Positions 47,286 to 59,621 of a stretch of DNA of 64,000 nucleotides are shown piece by piece. Every line of letters begins with the position of its first letter. The stretch's first letter is position 1. The DNA is taken from positions 1 to 64,000 of the forward strand of contig JARUPZ010000014.1 of the NCBI GenBank assembly GCA_031213475.1, written 5' to 3'. Position numbers and translations under genes: made by a program. The stretch is from Nereocystis luetkeana (taxonomy: Eukaryota; Sar; Phaeophyceae; Laminariales; Laminariaceae). The notes under the pieces were generated by a model. The model made no database searches. It was given only the letters and a program-made list of their open reading frames with translations, and had not been told where the DNA came from.

Positions 47286-50200
47286 GCAAGCAAAGTGTCA
47301 AGTTCGCGTTCATAAGTTGCATTGCTAAAACCAAGGTTGGGCCGCCCTTCGAATGACTGTATCATCGTGTGAATCGCACATCGTTGATTTATGTTGTCGC
47401 GAGATGATTGTCGTACGGGATAGACGGCAAACCACAACCCTATATGTGGTCTATCGCACTTACTTGTTCACAATCTTGGAGTGTCGAAAATGCCCCCCCC
47501 GTACAAGATGAGGCAATGTACGCAGCATGATGATGAAAATTATCTCAAAATTATTATTTAGACGATATCTATGGTACATAGAAACGTTTAGTTCGACGTA
47601 GAACCGCATTCCAGACACTTCGGGCGTACATGTTGCTTCGATCAACGGCCAATCCTCGGTTCATTGCGCAGTCTCTGAGATGTCAATAACAACCTGGGTA
47701 CGCATAGACCGAAGTTGCTGATATGTTGCTGTGTAATGCTTTCGCATATCATCTGCCCTTGTTGTAACTTCCTGAAAGCACTGGCACAACGGGAGCCGAA
47801 ACGTACAGGGGGGACCATTCCGAAACATGGAGGATAATTAATTGACCGAGTTGAGTTTGAATGTCAACAGTTCAAAATGTCTTCGCAATGCAGCGGAGCC
47901 AAAATGTAGGGTAATTCTAGCACAACACTCTTCGGCAACATAATTCCGGTACGCCAGACGCCTGGAAGGTACACCAAAGTATCATGTCTTCATCACGAGA
48001 TCGGGGCATCCAATAATATAGGCTGTAGTCTAAATCAGTGGTCTCTTTCAATGGAATTCACATTTAATTCTTCATCGATGTAGGGTAGGTCATCCGAGAA
48101 ATGTGTATTATTCGGTGCTCAGAGGACACGAATATCCTCTGCAAAAAGAGAGTGTATAGGTTAAGTTCTGTTCCTTTGTGGAGTGGTTATCTTGATCCAA
48201 AAGAAACGACATCAAAGGCCTCTTGGTCACGAATGGAAGACCAAGACAAACAGCAAGTAAAACAAACATGCCTCTAGCCGAAGAACCCAGGAACTCGTAA
48301 CCGAGCCTGTACGACGGGAAAAATAACAAGTTATAGGTAGCTCACAGGTAGGTCTATGGGTTTGCCCAAAAGCGGGTATTTCATAATGCGGAAACGGTTT
48401 CACATGCGGGCGGATGTCAATTCGCTCCTACTCCACAGCGGGCCACGCAGGTGTCCCGCATGTTCACCACGGCCCAAGCTTGGGACCCGACCAGGCCCCG
48501 TGGCCCGTGCTCTGAGCGTTTTACGTCGCGAGGACTGTCAGGTGATCACAGTATAGCTTTCCACCCAGTAAGAGCCAAGCCGGACCTTGTAAATCCTGAA
48601 TCGAGGGGTTCTTTCCAATACAGCTGCAGAGCATCTTCCCTCGGCATCAGTGCCCGCCAGCAAGATAACATGCGTAACAAAGTAGACCATGAATGTGCTC
48701 ATACGCAATCATTGATAGACGTACCGTCATCAACAGCGGTCAACAACGGCATTCGTGGGTAAGAGTAGACACCTTTTCAACTTTCCAATCCCAACATGAT
48801 AACTGCAGTAGTAGCTAGATTTCTGACCGGGGAAAAAATAAAGAGGCTCAGAAAAGGGAACAATTACGAAACCCATCCTGATCCCGGATTGCTGTTCCTT
48901 GATAATAATAATAGGTATCATGTCCTGTATGCTCGTTTTTTTATCACCCCACAATGTACCGTAAATATATACATATATGTTCCACTCCGACTCGATTCTA
49001 GAATATGATTTATGTGTGTTTTGGGTATGTCAGATTGTTTGTACGTTATCAGTAGTCTCCTGCTGTACTCTGCCTCACCACGCCCCCCGCGCCCCATATC
49101 TTGTACAGTGCTACACTACTATGTTCCCTCTTCCCCCTAGCGGCCTGGCGAATCTAGTAGAAAGGTAGAGCAGGTACATACGAGTACGAGTGGAACTGTC
49201 TAACCGTGTGGAGTAGCTCAGAATTCAGCGTCGCGCACATTTTTTGTTTTAACCATGCAAGAGGCACGGGGTTCGGTATGTACGATGAAATCTATGGGAT
49301 GCGTCGTCAGCTGCGTGGGTGTGACTATTATAGGCTGAAACTGAACAATAAGCCGCATGAAGTGCCGAGTGCGTTTTTTGCTTTCGTCGGCACCAGTCGG
49401 CACATTGTGTGAGGGAGATGAACTTGGGATAATAATGAAAACATGGTTCCTTCATTCGCAGATGGATCAGATTATATAAAGGATATGTCTGGATAAATAG
49501 TTCGACAAGTACCAGGTGTCTTCCGCACCTGTGTATACCTCACCAGCCACAATCCATCTTCGAAACGAACCGCTAACCGCGTCTGGTGTCAATGCACCTC
49601 GCCTGCCTACCTGCGTCACTGTCGTGTACGTCACTGTCGAAAAAAGCCGGAAAGTATCTCCTGGACACTCAGATAATCATGATGGCACGTCTCGCTTGGC
49701 CGTAGAACGGAAAGATTACGCTGAATTACACGTGCGTGTCAGTTATTGATGCCCGTTAAACCACACGATGACGCAGTGGACAACCAAGCATCGAAACAGA
49801 ACACATCAAGATCAGGTGTAATAATTGTATCGTATAAACCGGGTACCTGGCATTTTGTACCAGGTTATCGAGTAGGGGAAGCGACGCCAATGTACGAGTG
49901 GGGGAGTACGTACGCCTCTTCAGTACCTCAGAAGTACTGCGACACAAGTCATCCTGGAAGAAAAAAAAACGGATCAAAAAAAAAAATTGGCCGCTTCGGG
50001 GGGAAGGGGGTTAGGTGTATGATATTCCAGTCTGCGTGCGCCCCGGTGTGGTATGTTCCACTCCAATAGGGTTATTTTGGGGAGCCGGCTCTACAACTGT
50101 GCAGACTAAATAATTTGTCAGGAACATGCCTCTGCTCTGTATACGATTATACCTAGACGTGTGGCTAGACACAAAATATCGCGGAGGTGGTGGGGAGGTT

Positions 50201-50400
50201 GAGGGTGTAAATAATATGTTGGTGTTGCAGAAAGCCAGCAGGTTTCGAACCCGGGACTTGCACTTGTGTTAGTTAGTGCGACGGTATCCTAAATAATCTG
50301 AGATACACTATAAAGACATTGGAACCCCCGCTCCTTTGCACGGACGTCGTATTACGGAATTAAGGGATGACGGAGCCTCCCCGGTCCCCTAAAAAAAGAG
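47286..50400. other. 5' flank of the large gene, no gene seen
   Basis: The first few hundred bases above 47285 should hold the promoter and 5' untranslated region, but I could not assign a TATA box or initiator. The rest contains only short frames without recognisable motifs. A simple A run occurs near 49965. Confidence 0.45.
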
Positions 50401-50793
50401 TCAGTGCGCAAATCTAAGCAACCCCTGTATGTTTTGCTTTCCAGTTCTCACAGCAGTAGAGTTGAACCCCGTCGAACTGAGAACCGGGTACCCGGAACCG
50501 TCGGATCCGGAACCGTCCCGGTCCAACTCACGGAATCGGTACTTTTACCCTGGGTACCCGTCATTTGCTCAAACCATTTTGACGGCGGTTTTATTGTCCC
50601 GACCCGTCCCGCCGTTACTGCCCTTACCGTCCATCCGAATTACCGTGATAAGCCTTGTAAAGATCGAAGATCCTTCTCTCACGTACGTCCTTGAACTCTC
50701 CTTCGAGAACGCCTCAAAAGAGTGTTGTTTACGGAGCCCCAAGACCAAGTTTAAACGTCCATTTATACGTTCATACACTGCAGCGCCTGTGCC

Positions 50794-51110
50794 GAGTAGG
50801 TTTAGCAGTCTGGGAGAAGGGATCTTTAGGGATGTTTTTTACTTGAAAAATGTGTAGCGTGGTCTGCACTTCGGAATCGTCGTCCGCATCTGAGAACGTT
50901 CCTGGTTCGATGCAAACTTGGCGTAGCCTCGTTTATGGCGAGTTTTGGCTCGTTTCGGCTGCGGTTTGGGGTCAGGGGTAGGGTTAGGGTTAGGGTCAGA
51001 GTCAGGGGTTGGGTTGGGTCTTCGCCCGTGCCTTGGTCCCAACAGGAACCAAAACATCCGAACAGCCTACCAACCTAAAGATCCCTTCTCCCAGATTGTT
51101 AAAGGTCCTC
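50794..51110. mobile_element. MITE, copy A (hAT-like, telomere-repeat core)
   Basis: 317 bp. Terminal inverted repeats of about 37 bp (roughly 31 matching) share TCTGGGAGAAGGGATCTTTAG. It is bounded by a perfect 8-bp duplication CCTGTGCC at 50786-50793 and 51111-51118. The middle holds TTAGGG/TTGGG repeats. It has no coding capacity. An 8-bp target duplication points to the hAT superfamily; the TIR ends do not prove it. Confidence 0.9.
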
Positions 51111-51313
51111 CCTGTGCCTCTAGACTTTTTTTGCCTGTCGCCCCTGCAGACTGCAGACCGAGAATATAAACTTTCCCTACTAACGCACAACACGTACACA
51201 CACGCTACCCCTACCGACGATACCGGCCTTTTACTTTATCTACCATGAACCATCATCTGTCATGTCAAATACGTCCAAACCTATCGATGTTTGTTGCTGT
51301 TCGCTGACTGGTT

Positions 51314-51650
51314 GAGTAGGTTTAGCAGTCTGGGAGAAGGGATCTTTAGGGGTGTTTTTCACTTGAAAAATGTGTAGCGTGGTCTGCACTTCGGAATCGT
51401 CGTCCGCATCTATATATATCTATCTGAGAAAGTTCCTGGTTCGATGCAAACTCGGCGTAGCCTCGTTTATGGCGAGTTTTGGCCCGTTTCAGCTGCGGTT
51501 TGGGATCAGGGTTTGGGTTAGGGTTAGGGTTAGGGTTAGAGTCAGGGGTTGGGTTGGGTCTCCGCCCGTGCCTTGATCCTAACAGGAACCAAAACATCCG
51601 AATAGCCTACCAACCTAAAGATCCCTTCTCCCAGATTGTTAAAGGTCCTC
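51314..51650. mobile_element. MITE, copy B (hAT-like, telomere-repeat core)
   Basis: 337 bp, same family and orientation as copy A, with perfect 8-bp duplication GACTGGTT at 51306-51313 and 51651-51658. It is longer through a TATATATCTATCTGA insertion and an extra telomeric unit. Two independent target duplications show two separate insertions, not a segmental duplication. Confidence 0.92.
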
Positions 51651-51717
51651 GACTGGTTGGTGTGTTTGCTGCAACGAGAGATCGCACACAATGAACGGTT
51701 TCCGCACGAGGTTGATA

Positions 51718-52326
51718 TTTGTTGTTGTTGTTCTCACATTAACCCACAATACAATGCAGTCCGTCGTCGCAGGACAGGCTCCAAAAACTCTGGAGTGAGT
51801 GGAAGAAATACCTCAAGTAAAACAGAGGCAAAAACAAAAAACAAGCATACGCACTCCACCACTGCGGACACCAGGGAAGTAAAAAGGAGACTATTAATAG
51901 CAGACAAAAACCTAAAAAAGAAGATGAAGCGAAGCAAAAAAAAACAAAACAAAACAAAAACAGATAGCAAAACGCAAAAAAGGCAAAACGGACCATACTA
52001 TCAAAGACACAAAGAGGCACTAACGGGAATGAAAGAAAAATGAAAAAAAGAAGGGACAAAAAGCGATAATCACGGGCGGGGGGGAAAGAAAATACGAAAG
52101 GTAGGCACTGGAGCATACAGACACGCAAAGTTGCCCAGGTGGCACCATGCTAGTTACTTGGGTCCCAAAGAAGGGAGTGCATCATGACGATGATGGCCAT
52201 AACCAGGCTTCAGTCTGTTGGGCAGACCGCCTCCCCCCCCATTCTCCCCCATTCCCCCTCGTCCCCCCTTCGCCCCCCCCCTCTTCCCTGCCATTCTGCG
52301 CACTCGTGTTGGCGCCAACGGCTGTG
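51718..52326 (-). mobile_element. LINE 3' end with (CAA)n tail, copy 1
   Basis: Nearly identical to 56408-56999. On the minus strand it ends TTAATGTGAGAACAACAACA, the same tail word that ends other elements in this window. The body is a pyrimidine-rich 3' untranslated region. It is truncated at 52326, where similarity to the second copy stops. Long Leu/Phe-rich frames here are compositional. Confidence 0.65.
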
Positions 52327-52802
52327 GTCGTGATATATTGGGTGTTGGGTATTAGACGAGATGATTGGAAGGATATCGGTCTGTGGTTTCTTATATTATT
52401 GTGGATTTTTTTTACATTACATGTAAAAATACTTGTGTAAGGTATTGATGTTGTGTTTTTTGTTGCAGCAGTATGGGCGATGGTTTCCCCGGCATTTCTT
52501 ACTCCTTTCTTCGTTGTTGCTGGGAGTGTGTGCAGTGTGTGGGTTTCGTAGAATATTGTTTTTGATCCAGCCAATTATATTCGCAGGATATTCCTGATGA
52601 CTTGACGAGCGCGACAAGGGTATGAGGAAGATTACATTTCATGCTTTTACTTGAACTAATTCCCCAGTTTCTGTCACTCCCCACCCCTCTACTCGATCCC
52701 ACAGAGAATGCACCCTATATACCTACTTGCCTTCAGCCTTCTTTCTTTGGCATAATTCATCCAGAGCGGCGAAATGAAAAGTCATGCTTTCCCACGTTTC
52801 GC

Positions 52803-53060
52803 CATTTACCACCCCGCCACTCAAAGGCTATGAGGGGAGCAACTAGTGTATGGTAGCCCGGGTACCCAGGAACCCGTGCCCTCGCTTTACCACGCCGCCG
52901 CTCAAGTGCAAAAAAAGTGCAAAAAATGCAATGCAACCCGGATACCCGGGTACCCGGGTACCTGTACACCCGTGTCCGCATTACCCGCCGCTGCTCAAAT
53001 AAACGCTAGAAGGGGAGCGAATAGTGTATGGTAACCCGGGTACACGTGTCTGCCCGGGAC
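52803..53060. repeat. Imperfect tandem repeat with CCCGGGTACC motifs
   Basis: Units containing TTTACCACnCCGCCnCTCAA and AGTGTATGGTAnCCCGGGTA recur near 52803, 52887 and 52980. The sequence between is rich in the palindrome GGTACCCGGGTACC. Confidence 0.6.
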
Positions 53061-53234
53061 TCGGGTACCCGGTTCGGGTTCCGCCTCAACCGCCTCCCAC
53101 CCGGTGGGGTACCCGGTTCCAAATTTTGCGACCGGGGTGCAACTCTACACGGCAGTCACACTTAGGCCTCTTCGGCTGGATGGCGGTGCTTCAGACCAAC
53201 TATCGCCCCGAAAACTGAACTGAAAAATCTGGGA

Positions 53235-53564
53235 TTTTTTTTTTTTTTCTTCTCCTTCCATTTATTATCTTCGCACATCTTCTTCTCTCTCTCCTTCCAA
53301 CTCGTAACTCAGATCCGGGGTCACATAGCAGGCTCTTCTCCCCCCTTCCCGCTACGGTACGTGCCTCTATTTTTATCGCGAGAAGATTTCAGCCTTTTCT
53401 TCCCTCGTCGACTCGCATCGAATTGTGCCTACCCACGCTGCAAGGCGCTCGAATCCTTTTTTATTTTTGCAAATAAAGTCAAAGTCCGACCCACCTGGGG
53501 CTTGAACCCAGGACTCAAACAAGTAGAATTCGAGGTTAACCACTTGAACCACCGGGGCGACCGG
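53235..53564 (-). mobile_element. tRNA-derived SINE, copy 1
   Basis: Minus-strand copy of the SINE at 59.6 kb. The head begins at 53564 with a tRNA-like region, including a GGTTCAAGCCCC B box; the poly(A) tail appears as T14 at 53235. Same internal body as copy 2. See copy 2 for promoter boxes. Confidence 0.8.
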
Positions 53565-53719
53565 CTATACGAATGGCTGACTACTGGCTGTTGGAGCGGC
53601 AGGAATGAAAGAATGATGGTGTCCATCAGGGAATGGGCACGAAGGATTTGCAATGAATGAAGGCAATCACGTATCAGGTTGGCTCGGACGCACTGCACTG
53701 CTCGCTTGAGGCTTGATTG

Positions 53720-53784
53720 TGCCCTGCTGCTGCTGCTGCTGCTCCTGCTCCTGCTGCTATAGTTGCCGCCGCCGCTCGTGCTGC

Positions 53785-53817
<33 letters not shown>

Positions 53818-53823
53818 TGCTGA
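53720..53823. repeat. (CTG)n microsatellite
   Basis: Interrupted CTG/CCG triplets. They produce poly-Ala/Leu frames, which are not evidence of a gene. Confidence 0.85.
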
Positions 53824-53992
53824 CGTTTTTTTTTGTTTCTCAAAAATGAAGACCCCCGCACGTCACAACAACGTGGTCACGGATACATATATACGACCGC
53901 GTACTCGTAGTACGTACCTACCTGGTAGAAGTTCCTTCATGTGGGTTCAGCACGAAACAGAATACCAGGTACCTGGTACCAGTATTCTATAC

Positions 53993-55190
53993 CTACTTCC
54001 GTTCCCCTCGCTTCCTCGGCAAGGAATGCTGCGAGGCATGCCCTATCAGGCTAATAGCGAGTGGGGTAGGTCTTTCTGGCGGGTGTAAGGCCGGACTCAC
54101 CCTCAAGGAGTGATACCTTCTTGCTGCTGCCTGTGGCCGCGAGGCTCAGGCGGCAGTAGAGTTGGGTCGTACGTGGTGCGTCAGGCACGGAGACCTACGA
54201 TTCGCGCGTCTTTTTAGGCAGCTGCGGCAGAGCAGCAATGCTCAATCGGGGTGTCCATGCGCGGAGGCAGGCGCCACCACAGGCCACACTACGGCACAGT
54301 CTATTGCGCCGGTAGGAGGCTGGATCGATTGACCTCCCCCTGCGCGAGAATTTTTATTTCCCAGATCAGAACCGCAAGTAAGTGCGAGGAGCATTTTGTT
54401 TTTCAGGATGACGGAGAAAGGGAAACGACTGGAAGGGAATGGCAACGAGTGCACGCGCAAAGGAGCGGGTGGATTGGGCCAAGGCGATGATGCGGCCATG
54501 AAGAGCGGCAGGAAGACGGTGCATGGAGACCCATGATTTGCGCGCACACTATCATCACGAGAGAAGCAGTCATAGTTTGTTTTTTCCTGGTTTTGTTTTT
54601 CACGAGGCAGAATAGTATCTACCGGTACTCGTCACTGGTTTTTGTAGTTTAACGAGTTGTATACTCTTCATGGGGAATAACCTACGCAATTATCAGGGAC
54701 GTGGTATCATAACTGTGCTGCACCTTTTTGTGTCAGACAGCCCAGGAAGAGATGGCGATCGTTGATATTCGTGTGGCAGTAAGGTTCGATTGCTCCTTTT
54801 TTCACTGCATATCCGCGAGTCTTCACTCTGACAGCACTCCAGATAGCAGACAGGTGTGTTCCTCTTTCGTTTTCACGACTACCGTGCGTTTCGTACGGTG
54901 CAGGCAGCACTTCAGGCAGCATCCGCTGTAGTCAGCAGCCACGAGTTGGTTAGTAGTGGTGGGAACGGGGGTACTCTTCTATATTATAGTTGAGAGGATA
55001 TACCCGCGGCCATGTTAGTTCAGTTTTGCACGTTGGTTTTATCTTGTGTGCGCTTTTTTCGTCTCGTGTATTTTGACACAGCCGAATTTTCGGGGTTTTT
55101 TTTTCGGATCTTCCTAGGGCTCCAGCACCTTTGTGTGACCACGGACTCCTTCGTCAGCGAGTTAATGTGAGAACAACAACAACAAACAAC
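53993..55190 (+). mobile_element. Repeat X, copy 1 (LINE-like, (AAC)n tail)
   Basis: About 1.2 kb, ending GTTAATGTGAGAACAACAAC. An inverted copy lies at 61115-62403 and a broken copy at 57459-59386. This copy lacks about 50 bp near 54330 that the others have. Its tail matches the LINE 3' end, so it is probably a truncated member of a related non-LTR family. No reverse-transcriptase motif was seen inside. Confidence 0.7.
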
Positions 55191-55204
55191 CAGGTACAGG
55201 CTTT

Positions 55205-55735
55205 CGGATCTTCCTAGGGCTCCAGCACCTTTTGTGTGACCACCGACTCCTAATGTTTTTTGTTATTTCTTCTTTTTTCCAGCTCGTTCTTTTTCAAGTG
55301 TTGGCCACCTCGCCTGCGGGGGGGGGGGCACGACAGATTGTTTCTCTTAGATTTTGCTTTCATTTTTCTTCTTTTTCTTTTTCGATTTGTCTACCTTGTT
55401 TTTGTTTTCTCTTTGATTGTTTCTTTTCGTTTCACTATTTCATAGATTGCGTATGTCGTGCCTGTCGTATCTAGTATGATGACATGGCTTTGCATTGCCC
55501 ACTGCAGTTCACACTGCACACGTGGCAACGTAGTATCTCTGTGGCGTAGCTTTGTGACCACAGAACTTGTATCTCTTCTAGGATTGAAGAATCGGCACGG
55601 ACACTGGTTGTGCTGGATGTCGACGGGTAGAAAGAACTGTTTAATGTGAAGAACACACACACACACGTCAGAGAGTTATTAATGTGAGAACAACAACAAC
55701 AACAACAACAACAACAACCAGGTACCAGGTATACC
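55205..55735 (+). repeat. Repeat Y copy 2 joined to a repeat X end
   Basis: A second partial X tail (TTCGGATCTTCCTAGGGCTC) begins at about 55205 and switches to family Y at 55250. Y then ends in a long (AAC)n tract at 55690-55720. Nested insertion is likely. Confidence 0.6.
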
Positions 55736-56407
55736 GTTTTCGGCCAGCATGATGCCCACCAGGTACGTATATACCTGGTAACTATTATCGCAGGTACTAC
55801 AAGTACTACTGACGTAGCGCCTCACTATTACTAATTACTGCTGTAATACTAGCATTGGGAACCAGGCATACATTAAGATACAAACAACTCGCGGGCGATG
55901 CTGAAACGCTCAGCGATGCTGCTGTGGTAGTATGTTATTGTCTTACGAATACCGCGAAATGTGTACTATGCACTCGGGCGGAATTCCTCTCACGTGTCAC
56001 AATGAACGACGGTGCCACAACCAGCCGTATGCAGGGACGGGCTCTGCAGCTTTCGAGAGTGACGAGGACGGTAGTGTGGGGAGGGTGCGGCAAGGCCAAC
56101 CCCGAAGCACGGCAACGATAACATGTTACAAAGCTCTGGCATCCTTGTTTGTTTGGATGGTTTCATACTGTTAGGTAGTTTTCAGTCCTATCTTTCTAGG
56201 TTTCTACGATCGATCATGGAAATGACGCTTGTGAGGTGAGGTTAGATCGAGGATTTCAAGAACAACAGTTTTTCCGAACTGAAAATTGGAGTGAAAGTCG
56301 ATTTCATTAATGATTCATTTGTACAACAACTTCGTCGCCATTCTTCCGTGCCCCCCCCCCTGTTTGGTTAGACTGGTTTCTCATCCTTGTTGCATTCGAG
56401 ACCACGT

Positions 56408-57000
56408 TGTTGTTGTTGTTCTCACATTAACTCACACTACAATGCAGTCCGTGGTCGCAGGACAGGCTCCAAAAACTCTGGAGTGGAAGAAATACCTCAA
56501 GTAAAACAGAGGCAAACACAAAAAACGAGCATACGCATTCCAGCACTGCGGACACCAGGGAAGCAAAAAGGAGACTATTAACAGCAGACAAAAACCTGAA
56601 AAAGAAGATGAAGCGAAGCGAAAAAACAAAACAAAACAAAAACAGAAGCAGATAGCAAAAAGCAAAAAAAAAGGCAAAACGGACCATACTAACAAAGACA
56701 CAAAGAGGTACAAACGGGAATGAAAGAAAAAGCGATACTCACGGGCGGGGGGGAAAGAAAATACGAAAGGAAGGCACTGGAGCATACAGACACGCAACGT
56801 TGCCCAGATGGCACCATGCTAGTTACTTGGGTCCCAAAGAAGGGAGTGCATCATGACGATGATGGCCATAACCAGGCTTCAGTCTGTTGGGCAGACCGCC
56901 CCCCCCCCCATTCTCCCCCATTCCCCCTCGTCCCCCTTTCGCCCCCCCCCTCTTCCCTGCCATTCTGCGTACTCGCGTTGGCGTCAACGGCTGTGGTCGT
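56408..57000 (-). mobile_element. LINE 3' untranslated region, copy 2
   Basis: 3' end with (CAA)n at 56408, continuous upstream with the reverse-transcriptase remnant at 57010-57382. This copy shows that the repeated segment belongs to a LINE. Confidence 0.65.
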
Positions 57001-57009
57001 TGTTGCAGC

Positions 57010-57382
57010 TATTCTATGCAGTTCTGTCTGCCGATGCCTCCTTCTCATCTGTATGCCATTATTTCCGCATGAAGGCCTCCGCCCCTTCGTCGACCCGTCG
57101 GAACCATCTGCCGGCTTTCTGTGCTGCCTCGCGCCACCCTTCGAGCTTGATGCCGAACTCCTTGAGGTCCTCCTCCTCAAGGTACCTCATCCAGTCCCAC
57201 TCCTGTCCTCCGGAGTAACCCTTACCCCCAACCATCTCCCCAAACCTCACCCTCTTCGGCAGATGCTCCTCTCTCATGCGTGTCACAAAGCCCGCAAACA
57301 AGAACCTACGTCTGCGTACCGTCGTCTCAACGCTTTCAGATTTTGTCTTGAGAAGCGCGCTAGCATAGGATAGAACGAGCAA
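57010..57382 (-). pseudogene. LINE reverse-transcriptase C-terminal remnant
   Basis: The frame reads TTVRRRRFLFAGFVTRMREE, then LPKRVRFGEMVGGKGYSGGQ, then DLKEFGIKLEGWREAAQKA. This RxRRxLFAGxxxRM...LPKR...GE pattern is the C-terminal segment seen after the reverse-transcriptase domain of non-LTR elements. An in-frame TAA at 57058-57060 interrupts MRK-WHTDEKEAS. Catalytic motifs are absent, so it is a 5'-truncated dead copy. Confidence 0.7.
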
Positions 57383-57470
57383 GACTGATTACGGTAGGCT
57401 ACGGGAGGTCCACCACAAGATGCTCCTCCGATGCATCGGGTGGCGAAACCGAAAGCGCAGTAGAGTTGGG
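57383..57470 (+). pseudogene. Inverted LINE reverse-transcriptase fragment
   Basis: The plus strand reads YGRLREVHHKMLLRCIGWRN followed by RKRS. In intact relatives (from memory) this sequence directly precedes the segment found on the minus strand at 57382. The two halves are head to head, as left by twin-primed integration or a local inversion. It then fuses to repeat X at about 57459. Confidence 0.55.
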
Positions 57471-59386
57471 TCGTACGTGGTGCGTCAGGCACGGAGACCT
57501 ACGATTCGCGCGTCTTTTTTAGGCAGCTGCGGCAGAGCAGCAATGCTCAATCGGGGTGTCCGTGGGCGGAGGCAGGCGCCACCACACGCTACACTACGGC
57601 ACAGTCTATTGTGCCGGTAGGAGGCTGGATTCGACGACGAGGGAGGAGGGAGACTGAGCGTCGACGTGCGGGGAAGAAGAGACGGATTGACCTCCCCCTG
57701 CGCGAGAATTTTATTTTTCAGATCAGAACGGCAAGTGCAAGGAGCATTTTGTTTTTCAGGATGACGGAGAAAGGGAAACGACTGGAAGGGAATGGCAACG
57801 AGTGCACGCGCAAAGGAGCGGGTGGATTGGGCCAAGGCGACGAGGCGGCCATGAAGAGCGGCAGAAAGACGGTGCACGGAGACCCATGATCTGCGCGCAC
57901 ACTGTCATCACGAGAGAAGCAGTCATAGTTTGTTTTTTCCTGGTATTGTTTTTCACGAGGCAGAATAATTAGAGTATCTACTGGTACTTGTTATTAACGT
58001 CGTCACTGATATTTGTAGTTTAACGAGTTGTATACTCTTCATGGGGAATAACCTACGCAATTATCAGGGACGTGGTATCATAACTGTGCTACACCTTTTT
58101 GTGTCAGACAGTCCAGGAAGAGATGGCGATCGTTGATATTCGTGTGGTAATAAAGACCTTTGCCAATGGTACAGCGAAGTTGCAATAAAAAGTTTGAATT
58201 TCAAAGATACCCGCCAAAACTTTTCAGAACACGCTTCCTATGGGCCACCTAAAAAACAAAAAATTCCTAACTTTTGGAAATTCCCGAAAAAAGTAAATCT
58301 GGGGCCGATGTTTGGCCAACATCGGCTTGAGAAAAACTCAGGCCGATCTTTGGTTCGAAGCGGCGAGATTCCGAGTCCTCGACAGACATCAATCAACAAA
58401 ACCAACGATTGCGTCACGAATTCTGAACGGAGTGCGCTCGTTAGGGGCTCCGACCCACCCTAGGGTCACCGTCTTCACACCATGGCCGGTGTCATGTGGC
58501 GGGAGCTGACCAGGCGTGTGATAAAAAAACATTTGGCCGCTGGTTTGCACAAAACAGAAGACAGAACTTCTCCATCCGTCTCGAATGGCGAAATAGACTT
58601 TTTTTCAGGTTTGGGAGGATACCGTACGACGCCGCCGGCAAGCTCTCGTCCCCTAGACCATGGATCCGCCTGATATCTTCGAGGCCGTCATCTATACTCG
58701 TTGGGATTGCCAGATACCGAGTGGGTTGGCCGTGGGCTGAGTCTATGTCGAGATCGAGGGTCGATCGTCGCACGAGCTGGTTTCGATCACCGTGTTGATA
58801 ATTCGCGACCAGAAAAACACAAATTGCGCCGCCTGCAGCCGTTGGGGGAAAAAAAGAAAAAAGAAAACATTTTTCTCTTTTTTCCCCACAGCGGCGGTAC
58901 GAGAATTTTTTCGGCTGTTTTTTTAAAGCCATATATTTGAAAAAAAACTTTTGGACTTCGCGTTTCCATTGGCATAGGTTCGACTGCTCCTTTTTTCACT
59001 GCATATCCGCGAGTCTTCACTCTGACAGCACTCCAGATAGCAGGCAGATGTGTTCCTCTTTCGTTTTTCACGACTACCGTGCGTTTCGTAGGGTGCAGGC
59101 AGCACTTCAGACAGCATCCGCTGTAGTAGTAGTCAGCAGCCCTGAGTTGGTTAGAGGTGGGAATGGGGGTAACTCTATTTTATAGTTGCGAGGATATACC
59201 CGCGGCCATGTTAGTACAGTTTGCACATTGGTTTTATATCGTGTGCGCTTTCTTCGTCTCGTGTATTTTGAGGGAGCCGAACTTTCGTTTTATTTATTTT
59301 GTTTCGGATCTTCCTAGGGCTCCAGCACGTTTGTGTGACCACGGACTCCTTTGTCAGAGAGTTAATGTGAGAACAACAACAACGTA
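57459..59386 (+). mobile_element. Repeat X, copy 3, interrupted
   Basis: Matches copies 1 and 2 from GCAGTAGAGTTGGGTCG to the (AAC)n tail. It is split by an inserted TIR element at about 58152-58976. It carries the ~50-bp block missing in copy 1. Confidence 0.7.
58152..58976. mobile_element. TIR element inserted into repeat X
   Basis: About 825 bp with imperfect ends ACCTTTGCCAATGG (58152) and CCATTGGCATAGGT (58976), extending to GCGAAGT on both sides. Uninterrupted X copies lack it, which fixes the insertion point. The interior shares blocks (GAGTCCTCGACA, CCCCTAGACCAnGGATCC, GAGATCGA) with intron 16 at 25.5-25.9 kb. No transposase frame is visible. The target duplication could not be resolved. 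Confidence 0.6.
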
Positions 59387-59621
59387 CGTGTATCATGTAT
59401 ACGTATTTCATACTTTTCTATTTTCTTTTTTTATCATCACTTTCACTTTTTCCAGCTTGACTCGTACCTACCTGGTAGAAGGTTTCACCCTCAGCGATCT
59501 TGTTCTGGACTGGACAAGTCACAGGTGTCGTCCCGTCTCCCCCCCGGTACTTGCCTTAATTTTTAGTTGCGCATAGGGTCCAGCATTTCCACTGCTCGTC
59601 CGCTTTCATCGAATGTAGAAC

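Noticed and set aside
50839..51694. Frames with alternating Val-Arg, Pro-Asn or Gly-Leu runs
   Set aside because: Translations of the TTAGGG-like tract inside the MITE.
56720..57373. 217-codon plus-strand frame
   Set aside because: Antisense to the LINE 3' end and reverse-transcriptase remnant; Pro/Leu-rich low complexity.
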